From Spirosoma oryzae (lineage in GTDB: Bacteria > Bacteroidota > Bacteroidia > Cytophagales > Spirosomataceae), in contig NZ_PVTE01000018.1 in the NCBI RefSeq assembly GCF_003002825.1, positions 37,064 through 101,063 of the forward strand: a DNA stretch of 64,000 nt. Reading direction: 5' to 3'. Positions 57,271 through 64,000 of this stretch are shown here, piece after piece. The position numbers were made by a program, and so were the translations under genes. Under the pieces are notes generated by a model. The model searched no databases. It worked only from the letters and a program-made list of their open reading frames with translations, and was not told the origin of the DNA. Numbering within the stretch: the first letter of the stretch is position 1; each line of letters opens with the position of its first letter.

Positions 57271-58428
57271 ATGAACCTATCCCGACGTTTGTTTACCCTG
57301 CACAGCTGGTTTGGGCTGCTGACGGGTGTGTTTCTGCTGCTCCTTGGACTCAGCGGATCGGTGCTGGTATTTCGCCACGAACTGGATCATCTGGCCAACC
57401 AGCAACTGCTGACCGTCAGCCCGACCGGCCCGTCGGTTCCACCGGGGACGTTGGATCGCTGTTATCGGACCATCGTCCGGCGCTACCCCCGACTCGACGG
57501 TATTGCCTGGCTGAACCCCGACGCGGGGCCGACCGACGCCTACAATTTCCGGCTGTACCTGAACGATGAACGGTTGTTTACCTACGATCTGGGGCTGATC
57601 TCGTTGGACCCGTACACAGGGGCCATACTTCGGGAAGGAAAATCGGCCGACTTTACGCCCAGTTTCATCGAATGGCTGTTGCAGTTTCATTTCAGCTTTC
57701 AGCTTGGCGTGCCTGGTGCTGCCCTGACCGCGCTGTTTGGCCTGACGATGCTGGTATCGCTGCTGACGGGGGCAATTATTTACCGGAAGATGATTGGCAA
57801 GGTGTTGCTGTTCAGCGTTCGGATCAACCGGAAGAACTGGCGCACGATCAGCTCGGATCTGCACCGGATCGTGGGTGTCTGGTCGCTGTTGCTCAACGCC
57901 GTCATTTTCTTCACGGGCTTCTGGATGAACCTGTTTGCGTTCAAGGACAAAAGCTGGCAGACGGAGACCGTGCCGACCCGCCCCAACACGCTGATGGCGA
58001 TCTCGGCGGATTCGCTGTACCACAAGGCGCTGCAACAGATGCCCGATCTCCAGCCGACCTACGTCTACCTGCCGACGCAACCCGAGCGGAAATTTCGGGT
58101 CAATGGGCCGCTGATCGATCAGTGGGTGTTGTGGGGAACGAGTAACCTGGTCAATCTCGATCAGCAGACGGGGCAGGTTACACTGGTGCGCCGGCTGTCG
58201 GAACTACCGATTGGTGAGCAACTGGAAGCCACATTCTTTCCCCTGCACGTCGGTAACTATGGCGGCTGGCCCGTCAAGCTGCTGTACGTGCTGATCGGCC
58301 TGACGCCCGGATTGCTCTCCATTACCGGCTTTCTGCTCTGGTGGCGACGCGCGCGTAAGCCAAAGCGCCCGGTGGCGACGGTACGGGTAACCGGCAAACC
58401 TGCTCGTCCGATAAGAACGCGAGCCTGA
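57271..58428 (+). CDS. PepSY-domain membrane protein (iron-uptake/reductase-like)
   Basis: A 385-aa PepSY_TM protein with four membrane segments: FTLHSWFGLLTGVFLLLLGLSG, VSLLTGAIIYRKM, LHRIVGVWSLLLNAVIFFTGFW and WPVKLLYVLIGLTPGLLSIT. His residues in the helices (LHSW, LHRIVG) match the haem or metal ligands of this family. The PepSY part lies between the first and second helix. Family members help siderophore or haem iron utilisation. A terminator follows at 58461-58499. Confidence 0.9.
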   Translation: MNLSRRLFTLHSWFGLLTGVFLLLLGLSGSVLVFRHELDHLANQQLLTVSPTGPSVPPGTLDRCYRTIVRRYPRLDGIAWLNPDAGPTDAYNFRLYLNDERLFTYDLGLISLDPYTGAILREGKSADFTPSFIEWLLQFHFSFQLGVPGAALTALFGLTMLVSLLTGAIIYRKMIGKVLLFSVRINRKNWRTISSDLHRIVGVWSLLLNAVIFFTGFWMNLFAFKDKSWQTETVPTRPNTLMAISADSLYHKALQQMPDLQPTYVYLPTQPERKFRVNGPLIDQWVLWGTSNLVNLDQQTGQVTLVRRLSELPIGEQLEATFFPLHVGNYGGWPVKLLYVLIGLTPGLLSITGFLLWWRRARKPKRPVATVRVTGKPARPIRTRA

Positions 58429-58460
58429 CTAATCAGGCTGGTGCTACGGAGTTTTTTAAA

Positions 58461-58499
58461 AATGGTCTCCTGCGTCAACAGCGGGAGACCATTTTTTTT
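58461..58499 (+). terminator. Rho-independent terminator
   Basis: The perfect stem AATGGTCTCC / GGAGACCATT (58461-58470 and 58484-58493) is followed by a run of T. It ends the PepSY group transcript. Confidence 0.88.
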
Positions 58500-58709
58500 G
58501 TCGAGTTAGTAGACCGATTAAGCTCATATATTCCAAGAATAAGGACGATGCTAGTCATTGACAAGGAATTAATAAATAACAGATAGTCATTAGGTTACGT
58601 GAAAAAACTTATTTATTATTTTGTTTAATTTTAGTTGAACAAAATATATCTTTGTTGTGGTTAGTGTAATAAATAGATGTATCGGTAAACATAAACTTAA
58701 CGACTCCAT
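58500..58709. other. AT-rich promoter region
   Basis: A 210-base AT-rich gap before the small gene at 58710. It holds TATCTTTG at 58647-58654, an exact -7 box with a TTTTGTTTAATT tract upstream. No ORF is present. Confidence 0.55.
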
Positions 58710-59018
58710 ATGAATGGTTTTCAACTCTACAAAAAATACATCACATCAGGGCAAAATGCCGGACGCGATTCCGAGCAATGGGCGTATGCGCAAACACTAA
58801 ATGAAGCGTTCAGCCTGGTCGGAACGACGCGGCTGTTTAATCTGCTGGAGCAGGCGGAAGCTACGAATCAGCGTATCGTGCTTCAGTATCCCTCATCGAC
58901 GGAGGTGATTACCGGTGAAGCCTGTACACTCCAGTTGGCGAGCTGGGAGTCGACTCCCAAGCCGGCGGATCGGATGCCCGTCAGCAGCTGGTTCAGAGCG
59001 TACGAGTTCGACTATTGA
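58710..59018 (+). CDS. Small orphan protein, paralogue of the one at 60480
   Basis: A 102-aa soluble protein. MNGFQLYKKYITSGQNAGRD, LNEAFSLVGTTRLFNLLEQAEA and the end SWFRAYEFDY align with MDGYQLYKKYTMAGQLANWD, VHQAFYLVGITRLFDLLEQAEA and the end of the second protein. There is no known domain, and length and composition suggest an all-helical fold with a short beta tail. It is preceded by a strong promoter box and followed by a bidirectional terminator. Confidence 0.65.
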   Translation: MNGFQLYKKYITSGQNAGRDSEQWAYAQTLNEAFSLVGTTRLFNLLEQAEATNQRIVLQYPSSTEVITGEACTLQLASWESTPKPADRMPVSSWFRAYEFDY

Positions 59019-59153
59019 GTAACGAATTACGGCAGTAGCAGCTCCGATCAAGTATCAGTAAGTGGCTGCTACCGCCGAGATGCAGGTACTGTTATTTTAT
59101 CGTAACTGGCTGAATTGTAAAGATATAAATACAAAATCTGTTTTATTGTGTAC

Positions 59154-59189
59154 AAAAAAGCGAGACCGCTCACACGGTCTCGCTTTTTT
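59154..59189. terminator. Bidirectional terminator
   Basis: AAAAAAGCGAGACCG / CGGTCTCGCTTTTTT (59154-59168 and 59175-59189), a perfect 15-bp stem with A and T runs on the two sides, between convergent small genes. Confidence 0.9.
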
Positions 59190-59198
59190 GTAGGTTGC

Positions 59199-59537
59199 TT
59201 AGGCTACCAGTCGTTCGGCGGGTACGGAGACAGCCTGCAGTTTTACGGTGGGCAATGACTTGATCACGCGGGGTTCGACGGACCAGCCCGTCAGAAACGT
59301 TTCAATCAGGTGCATCAGCAGGTCCTGATCAACCAGCCGGACCAGCACGACCGACGCAAACCAGCGGACAGGAATAAGCTGAGCCGCTTTGTGGTTTGGG
59401 TGCTTTGGGTAACTGACAAACGCCTGCTGACCGTCGGGAGTCAGGAAGTGAACGGTGATGTATTGTGGTCGATCAACGAAGCTGGGGTACGTGTACTGAT
59501 AGCGGCCGGGCGTAAGACTGGTTGAGGAAGCTTGCAT
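59199..59537 (-). CDS. Small orphan protein, unknown function
   Basis: A 112-aa protein with no signal peptide or membrane helix. It starts MQASSTSLTPGRYQYTYPSF. The body is beta-strand-like (YITVHFLTPDGQQAFVSYPK, WFASVVLVRLVDQDLLMHLI). It belongs to the group of short unrelated genes between 58.7 and 61.4 kb. It shares a bidirectional terminator with the + strand gene. Function is not recognised. Confidence 0.55.
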   Translation of the reverse strand: MQASSTSLTPGRYQYTYPSFVDRPQYITVHFLTPDGQQAFVSYPKHPNHKAAQLIPVRWFASVVLVRLVDQDLLMHLIETFLTGWSVEPRVIKSLPTVKLQAVSVPAERLVA

Positions 59538-59992
59538 AGGTGATAGCTAAGTGTGTTCGTTAGTATCGCCGTATCAAAAAATGTGCCCTGTTTAAAGAAC
59601 CATAAACAAAATAGCACTAAGAAGTAAATAAATAAACCCAACAAGCGATTTCTTGTTGCCTGATCGCCCGGCTAACTTGGTCCGTCGGTGGTAGATTTCG
59701 CGGTTGGACAACTGCCCGAAACGGACAGAATGCCCGGTACCAGCCGGTAGTATCGGTGGCGAAAACGCTGCACAGAAAAACGTATTGTACTGTCTACCAG
59801 CATGAGCCATCCGTCCGCAGTGAACCAGCCTGAAGGTAGGATTACCGGTCAGCGTAGGCGGGAAGAGGAAGCAGAAGGAAACCAGTGCTACGTATAGCAC
59901 GCTACGTTGCAGCCGATGCGGACGCAGCCGATGTGGAGCAGCCGATGCAGAGCAGCGGGAAGGAAGCGAATGACGGATTAACGGCCCGTCGC
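59538..59992. other. Intergenic region with a short tandem repeat
   Basis: No convincing gene. Three tandem copies of a roughly 15-base unit GCAGCCGATGCGGAC (starts at 59909, 59924 and 59938) lie near the right end. A minus-strand 102-codon frame (59592-59900) is open but has unlikely composition. Confidence 0.45.
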
Positions 59993-60265
59993 CTACAGTA
60001 ATTGCGCCAATACGCAGGCGCGGTCCTGTTCGACCAGAATACCCTCGGCAATTAGCGATAATACGGGCACGGGAATGCTCAGCGTACGAAAGCCACTGCC
60101 GATGTGTACAACGACCCGGTACGTACTGTCGGAACGGATTGCATGACCAACGTATCGGGCGGCTCGGGGACTGGCCATGTTCAGTAATAGTTGCAGTAAG
60201 CCCCGCTCATTGTCTGTTGCTAAAACGGGTTGGCTGTTCGCTAAAACGAATGGTGTAGTATTCAA
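59993..60265 (-). CDS. Small orphan protein, unknown function
   Basis: A 90-aa soluble protein with no signal peptide. It has MNTTPFVLANSQPVLATDNE, LLQLLLNMASPRAARYVGHA and a C-terminal VPVLSLIAEGILVEQD. It is rich in Ala and Leu and probably helical with a beta hairpin. The upstream gap is AT-rich and could hold a divergent promoter with the gene at 60480. No relatives are recognised in the window. Confidence 0.5.
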   Translation of the reverse strand: MNTTPFVLANSQPVLATDNERGLLQLLLNMASPRAARYVGHAIRSDSTYRVVVHIGSGFRTLSIPVPVLSLIAEGILVEQDRACVLAQLL

Positions 60266-60479
60266 TTTAGTTGTATGGATAACGAGTTGTTGTCTAAATG
60301 TATAAATAAGATAATATAAAGCAAAAGGCGGTATATATGTATTTATTAAAAGGTAACTTATTAAATTACAGAGAGTTATTCGTAGGCAAAGAGTGTTTAC
60401 TTACGAACAATAATTTGTATTTCGTGTCATTATAGTTGGTCGTTATTTATGATTTAGCTTTTTATACTACGTATCAATC

Positions 60480-60806
60480 ATGGATGGTTATCAGCTTTAT
60501 AAGAAGTATACGATGGCTGGTCAGCTGGCTAATTGGGATAGCGACGCGTGGCACTACGGGCAACTGGTGCATCAGGCTTTTTACCTGGTTGGTATCACCC
60601 GACTGTTTGATCTGCTGGAGCAGGCCGAAGCCGATGGCAAGCGACTGGAACTGCTGTATGCAGCCCCTGGGAGCGGTTGCCCGCCGGTAGCCTACGACGT
60701 GCAGGTAGCTGATACCGCACCACCGACGCTGATAACCCTGCCCGACGCCGGCTCGCTAAACCGACCAGCCCCGTTTCGAGGACTTTATCCGTGGGTATTC
60801 GTCTAG
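60480..60806 (+). CDS. Small orphan protein, paralogue of the one at 58710
   Basis: A 108-aa soluble protein. The first 60 residues (MDGYQLYKKYTMAGQLANWD ... LVHQAFYLVGITRLFDLLEQ) match the protein at 58710. The C-terminal 45 residues diverge and are Pro/Ala-rich. A 210-base AT-rich region lies upstream. Duplication within 2 kb suggests an expanding or fast-evolving lineage-specific family. No function is known. Confidence 0.65.
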   Translation: MDGYQLYKKYTMAGQLANWDSDAWHYGQLVHQAFYLVGITRLFDLLEQAEADGKRLELLYAAPGSGCPPVAYDVQVADTAPPTLITLPDAGSLNRPAPFRGLYPWVFV

Positions 60807-61036
60807 GAAGCGTAACCAGCCGCGCCTAACTGCTGGCAAACCACGTCTGACCCGGTAAGGCCGGGTGTATCACAAACAGCGAGCCAGGAGAGACCCCGCC
60901 GGGCGAGAGCGTAGCCCAATGCTGAACTAGGGCCTGTCGTCACTAGCACATCACGACCAATAGCAGACGGAAAGCCGGGGCGTAGCCGCGTGCCTGAGTG
61001 CGTGGTGACCGCGCGTACAGGTACGACAGGTAGCGA
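60807..61036. other. GC-rich, structured-looking non-coding region
   Basis: The 230 bases show no ORF of quality but several short hairpins (CCCGG TAAGG CCGGG at about 60852-60866; the GCGTAGCC motif twice, near 60909 and 60982; GGTGACCGCGC). The texture resembles a structured RNA or the 5' part of a group II intron. I cannot confirm a family. Confidence 0.25.
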
Positions 61037-61348
61037 TCAGGCTGGCCGGCCGGGTTTCACGGCCAGTACGGCGTCCCACTCGCGTTCGAGTTGCCAGAGG
61101 GCTTGGGTAAAGAGCAGCCCATCGAAGCTGTCGACGGGTAGGCGAAGTTGACCGTAGCGATCCGACAGCGTTACGGCGTGTAGCTCGTACCCCTGCCAGA
61201 TCAGATTCGTGACGGCATCGAGACAATCGGCCAGATCGATGGATTCGTATTCGATTTCGCGGAACTCACCCAGGAAAGCCCCGTCGGTATTTCTGATAAT
61301 GGTGGTTACGGTAAAGAGTTGCGTTGACGAGTGGGCAGAAGGCCACAT
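61037..61348 (-). CDS. Small orphan protein, unknown function
   Basis: A 103-aa soluble protein. FTVTTIIRNTDGAFLGEFRE and IEYESIDLADCLDAVTNLIW look like a strand-rich start and an amphipathic helix. LHAVTLSDRYGQLRLPVDSF and LFTQALWQLEREWDAVLAV follow. There is no signal, membrane helix or known motif. It lies at the edge of the AT-rich acquired segment. Confidence 0.5.
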   Translation of the reverse strand: MWPSAHSSTQLFTVTTIIRNTDGAFLGEFREIEYESIDLADCLDAVTNLIWQGYELHAVTLSDRYGQLRLPVDSFDGLLFTQALWQLEREWDAVLAVKPGRPA

Positions 61349-61469
61349 AGCTAAGCAGTAAGTCGGTGGGGTAACACTAAGTCAACGTATACACATCCAT
61401 TTCTGTGCCAGACTTTCTGTGCCAGATTTGGGGGACGCGTGTCTATTTCATCTTCTATACTGGTTGCGT

Positions 61470-61735
61470 ACTAATCGAACCCTTACCCATATACGAGTCA
61501 ACCTAACGGGTGATCGTGTGGTGTGCGCGATGAAACGGACGGCCAGCGAGACTTTAGGATTAACTTATCCAAAGGTGGCAACGGACGTTCGATCAACCTA
61601 AGCGGTGTAGAGACTGAAATGTGTATTAAAGCCGCTAAAGCGGCCAGGCTGGAGTTTGCCGGAGTTGACCTAATTAGGGAGAAAATGGGTCAGACTTATG
61701 TTACAGAAGTCGATGGGGATCTTGGAACGGTATAA
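61470..61735 (+). pseudogene. Fragment of a RimK-type ATP-grasp ligase
   Basis: IRVNLTGDRVVCAMKRTAS is read in one frame (about 61490-61548). A one-base shift continues as DFRINLSKGGNGRSINLSG then KAAKAARLEFAGVDLIREKM and EVDGDLGTV (61552-61735). Together this is the ATP-grasp core of RimK-like alpha-L-glutamate ligases (DxRVxxxGxxVxAAMxR, xxFRxNLxxGG, AGVDLxR, xEVN). The N-terminal two thirds and the terminal helix are missing. It is therefore a frameshifted remnant, left at the border of the AT-rich segment. Confidence 0.6.
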
Positions 61736-61739
61736 TTGA

Positions 61740-62040
61740 TAACGCCAAAAAAAATCGCTTTCTTGAACTAATAAAATTCGTTCAAGAAAAGTCTAAAAAG
61801 AGAGTACCGTTACGGCCCAAGTACAGCTACCAAATGAAGATAAGACTGAAAAGCAAGCGGAATAGAAAGAAGAAGAAATATATGTGAAACGGTATAAATA
61901 GTTATTAGTTAAGGAAAATAAAGAAAAATTGAATTATAATGAACATGCTATTTAGGCTTCTCAAACGAAAGTTTGGATAGATAAATAACGGCATATGAGT
62001 TTATATGTTTTTTTGTTCTATTAAAGTTATTGCGTAACTA
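61740..62040. other. AT-rich gap without a gene
   Basis: 300 bases at about one third GC with A-rich purine tracts. No ORF is supported. GC drops sharply here compared with the region left of 61.4 kb, marking the start of foreign DNA. Confidence 0.5.
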
Positions 62041-62093
62041 GCACAAGCTTTACTAATCGAATTCTATCCTTGTTCAATTAGTAAAGCTTGTGC
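62041..62093. repeat. 17-bp perfect inverted repeat flanking a stop codon
   Basis: GCACAAGCTTTACTAAT (62041-62057) is exactly complementary to ATTAGTAAAGCTTGTGC (62077-62093). The TAG stop of the minus-strand TPR gene (62064-62066) sits in the loop, so one arm is coding. No T-run follows on either side. Confidence 0.8.
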
Positions 62094-63907
62094 TGCATTT
62101 AAAGTTGGGTGATTTGGGTCATAAAGTTTTTGCATTATATCAATCGCAGAAAGTAACGTTTCTTTGATTTTTTCCTTACTGTCAAAACCCTGTTCAATCA
62201 TTACTCTTGCTAAATTGTAAAAGCTGTTACCAATATCGGGGTGATTATCTGGTAATATTTTAACTCTGATCTGTAATCCTTTCTCTATATATTCTCTCGC
62301 TTCATCTAGTTGTCCACCCCTAAGAAAAGTGAGTCCATTGTTATTAAAAGATCTTGCAGTTAATGGGTACTCTTCTCCGAAGTAATCTAATAAAAGATTT
62401 AACGATTTTTTATCGTATTCAATACTCATTTTTTCATAAGAAAAATTATTATATCTACGAAATAGATCGTCATAAATCATTGCAACGTTATTATAGCCTA
62501 TAGCTAAGTTATGAGCATCTCGCTTCTCACCATTATTTGTTAAACGTTTCTCCTGTATTGATAACGCGTTACTATAAAGATCAAGGCTCGCTTGATAGTA
62601 TCTCATTGCAACTTCAGGATTTTGAGAACTTCTAGCAGCTCCTTGATAAACGCCACCTAAATTACTATAAGTAGAAGCTATGTCATGATGTGTTTCAGGT
62701 AAGATCTCTCTCTGTATTTCCAGTGCTTTAAGTAGTGATATTTCGGCTTTTTCAAATTCTCTATTAATGTTGTGTATAACACCTAAATTTCCATAAGCTT
62801 GTGCTAAGATTTCGCTAATGTTTCCGTACAATTCAAATATTTTAATTGCTCTCTCACAATACATAATGGATCTTGGCATATCATGCAATCCCATATATAT
62901 TAAACTGATACGATTACATACTAAGCCAAGTTCATACCTGTCATCACTGAAAAAATTGACTATAGACTCTCCATATGATAAATATATGCCATTCTCTATA
63001 TAGCTAGTTGAGTTTCGTAAATAATACTCAGAGTTAAGTATTAATGGAGTGAAAAAATCAATAGAAAAACTAATTTTATTCTTTATAACTAGGCGCACAA
63101 TAGGATGAATACTGTAGAAAGTACCATTCTTTTCAATCCAGCCTTTCTGAGTTAGTTTATTGATAGTATTGATAAAATACCCTTGTTTAGTATCCTTCTC
63201 GAAAAGTTTTACAAGAATCTCGACTGGAATTTCTTGGTTAGGTAGAACAGTGAAGTACCTTAAGTATAATTTTTGCTCATCACTAAGTTCATTTGGTTCA
63301 AACAGCAGTAGGATAAATTGGAAAACAGAGTTTTCTTCATTATCAACAGTGATGTCTATATTAACATTTTCATCCTTATAATCTTCATTGTAAACTTTGT
63401 TAGCTAATTCTTCAAGCTGTAGAAGTGGATTGTTTTGTGCAGCTTTCGCTAAAAGAATAATTAATTTAGTGTGAAAATTTATTTTCAGCAATATTCTTTT
63501 TACTGCGTTCTCGTCTACTTCATCTTCTCTACCATAATTTGCTCTGAACAAGTCTAACGCCTGTACTTCCGGAAGGTGGTTTACTGTAATGTTATTTTCT
63601 TTGTACGAATCTGGTATAGTTCGGCTTGTTATTAGTACATTCCAATTAAGTCCTTCTAATATCACTTTATACTTTCTCAACTCATTATCGTCGTTAACGC
63701 CGTCTAGTATTAATAATGAGTTTGATATTTGCTTTATATTTTGGAATAAAATGATTAAATTTTCTTCAGGACTGATTGTGGAGTTATACTCAAAGTTAGG
63801 GTTTATGTATTTTAAAGAATTTATTATAGATTCAGTAAACGAGCTATCAATTTGAACGTACGCAAAATGATTGTATTTACTTCTACTTGCATTTATGAAA
63901 GCTTTAG
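62064..63907 (-). CDS. STAND (NB-ARC-like) TPR protein, 5' part missing
   Basis: The frame reads from about 63907 (KAFINASRSKYNHFAYVQID) to TAG at 62064, roughly 614 residues. The STAND signs are the Walker-B-like SLLILDGVNDDNELRKY and the sensor WNVLITSRTIPD. A winged-helix-like part follows. The C-terminal half has kinesin-light-chain-type TPRs, such as AYGNLGVIHNINREFEKAEI, TYSNLGGVYQGAARSSQNPE and SFNNNGLTFLRGGQLDEARE. The P-loop that should precede KAFINA is absent. The frame stays open to the window edge, but that part reads as the end of a transposase. The gene is very AT-rich. STAND-TPR proteins often act in signalling or phage defence. Confidence 0.7.
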
Positions 63908-63921
63908 AACGTGTTGGGGAA

Positions 63922-64000
63922 TTAAGTTTGGTAATGATCTTCGATACGCTGTAACATGATCTGGCTGTTGGCCAGATATAGCCAACTGGCCGAAGAAGAT
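63922..64000 (-). mobile_element. C-terminal end of an IS5-like transposase (continues off the window)
   Basis: In another minus-strand frame, 64000 to 63922 reads SSSASWLYLANSQIMLQRIE followed by DHYQT and a stop. This resembles the final helix of DDE transposases of the IS5 type (xxAMVYxAxxxIMLxRL). GC is higher than in the adjacent TPR gene. The IS end would lie at about 63908-63921 and interrupts the STAND gene exactly at the expected P-loop. The inverted repeats are outside the window or not identified. Confidence 0.45.

Noticed and set aside
59592..59900. 102-codon minus-strand frame with a hydrophobic C-terminus
   Set aside because: Cys/His/Arg-rich middle and no relation to known proteins; cannot be separated from chance, so left unannotated.
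1..64000. tRNA or rRNA genes
   Set aside because: No T-loop (GGTTCGAATCC-type) with a matching acceptor stem, and no rRNA core sequence, was found on reading both strands.

Overview
The window comes from a Bacteroidota chromosome, most probably the Cytophagales (Spirosoma/Fibrella-like). It is GC-rich except for its last 2.3 kb. Several promoters carry the Bacteroidota -7 box TAnnTTTG (rpsP, rnpB, truA, tsaC). The gene families are also typical of the phylum: HmuY with a TonB receptor, DUF6600, DUF4403, DUF2027-Smr, LytS/LytTR regulation and a DUF3817 protein. Assignment to genus is inference; no 16S gene is present.

Layout. 1-5.4 kb: a secreted protein running off the left edge, a LytS/LytTR two-component pair, a decayed gene and a CorA transporter. 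5.6-10.7 kb: methyltransferase, DUF6600 protein, truA, and a FAD monooxygenase divergent from a MarR regulator. 10.9-19.4 kb: a complete haem-acquisition cluster (TonB receptor, HmuY, HmuT/U/V ABC importer, HmuS) with three small proteins of unknown function. 19.5-26.1 kb: PIF1-like helicase, EamA protein, DUF2027-Smr, DUF4403 and DUF2278 proteins. 26.3-29.5 kb: RNase P RNA, then a TetR regulator with a DsbA-like protein and a nitroreductase. 29.6-31.6 kb: rpsP-rimM-trmD. 31.8-43 kb: two multi-PAS histidine kinases, an AsmA-like/GT51 protein, a RES-Xre toxin-antitoxin pair, GNAT, RluD-like, D-cysteine desulfhydrase-like and tsaC. 43-47.8 kb: a 41-aa membrane protein, an SlyD-like isomerase, a CobS-like protein lacking its acidic motif, SdpR/SdpI and a hydrolase. 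47.8-52.1 kb: an Rpn-type nuclease gene between two nearly identical 271-bp direct repeats. 52.2-58.4 kb: aldo/keto reductase, GT22-like glycosyltransferase, two convergent response regulators and a PepSY metal/haem-related group. 58.7-61.4 kb: small orphan genes. 61.4-64 kb: an AT-rich segment with a rimK remnant, a 5'-truncated STAND/TPR protein and the end of an IS5-like transposase.

The most distinctive property is the intergenic DNA. At least nine gaps hold long inverted repeats whose arms are built from degenerate 7- or 8-base units, each with its own sequence but the same architecture. One of them forms the P12 arm of the RNase P RNA. Two further families look like REPINs: they start with GTAG, end with CTAC (or GTTAC), and have a small hairpin at each end. 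Other palindromes separate the hmu transporter genes.

Regulation visible in the sequence includes a shared 11-bp palindrome before tetR and before dsbA-like, two tandem 18-bp palindromes before sdpR, a 17-bp palindrome before the haem cluster, and two promoters (truA, tsaC) so close to the ATG that leaderless transcripts are likely.
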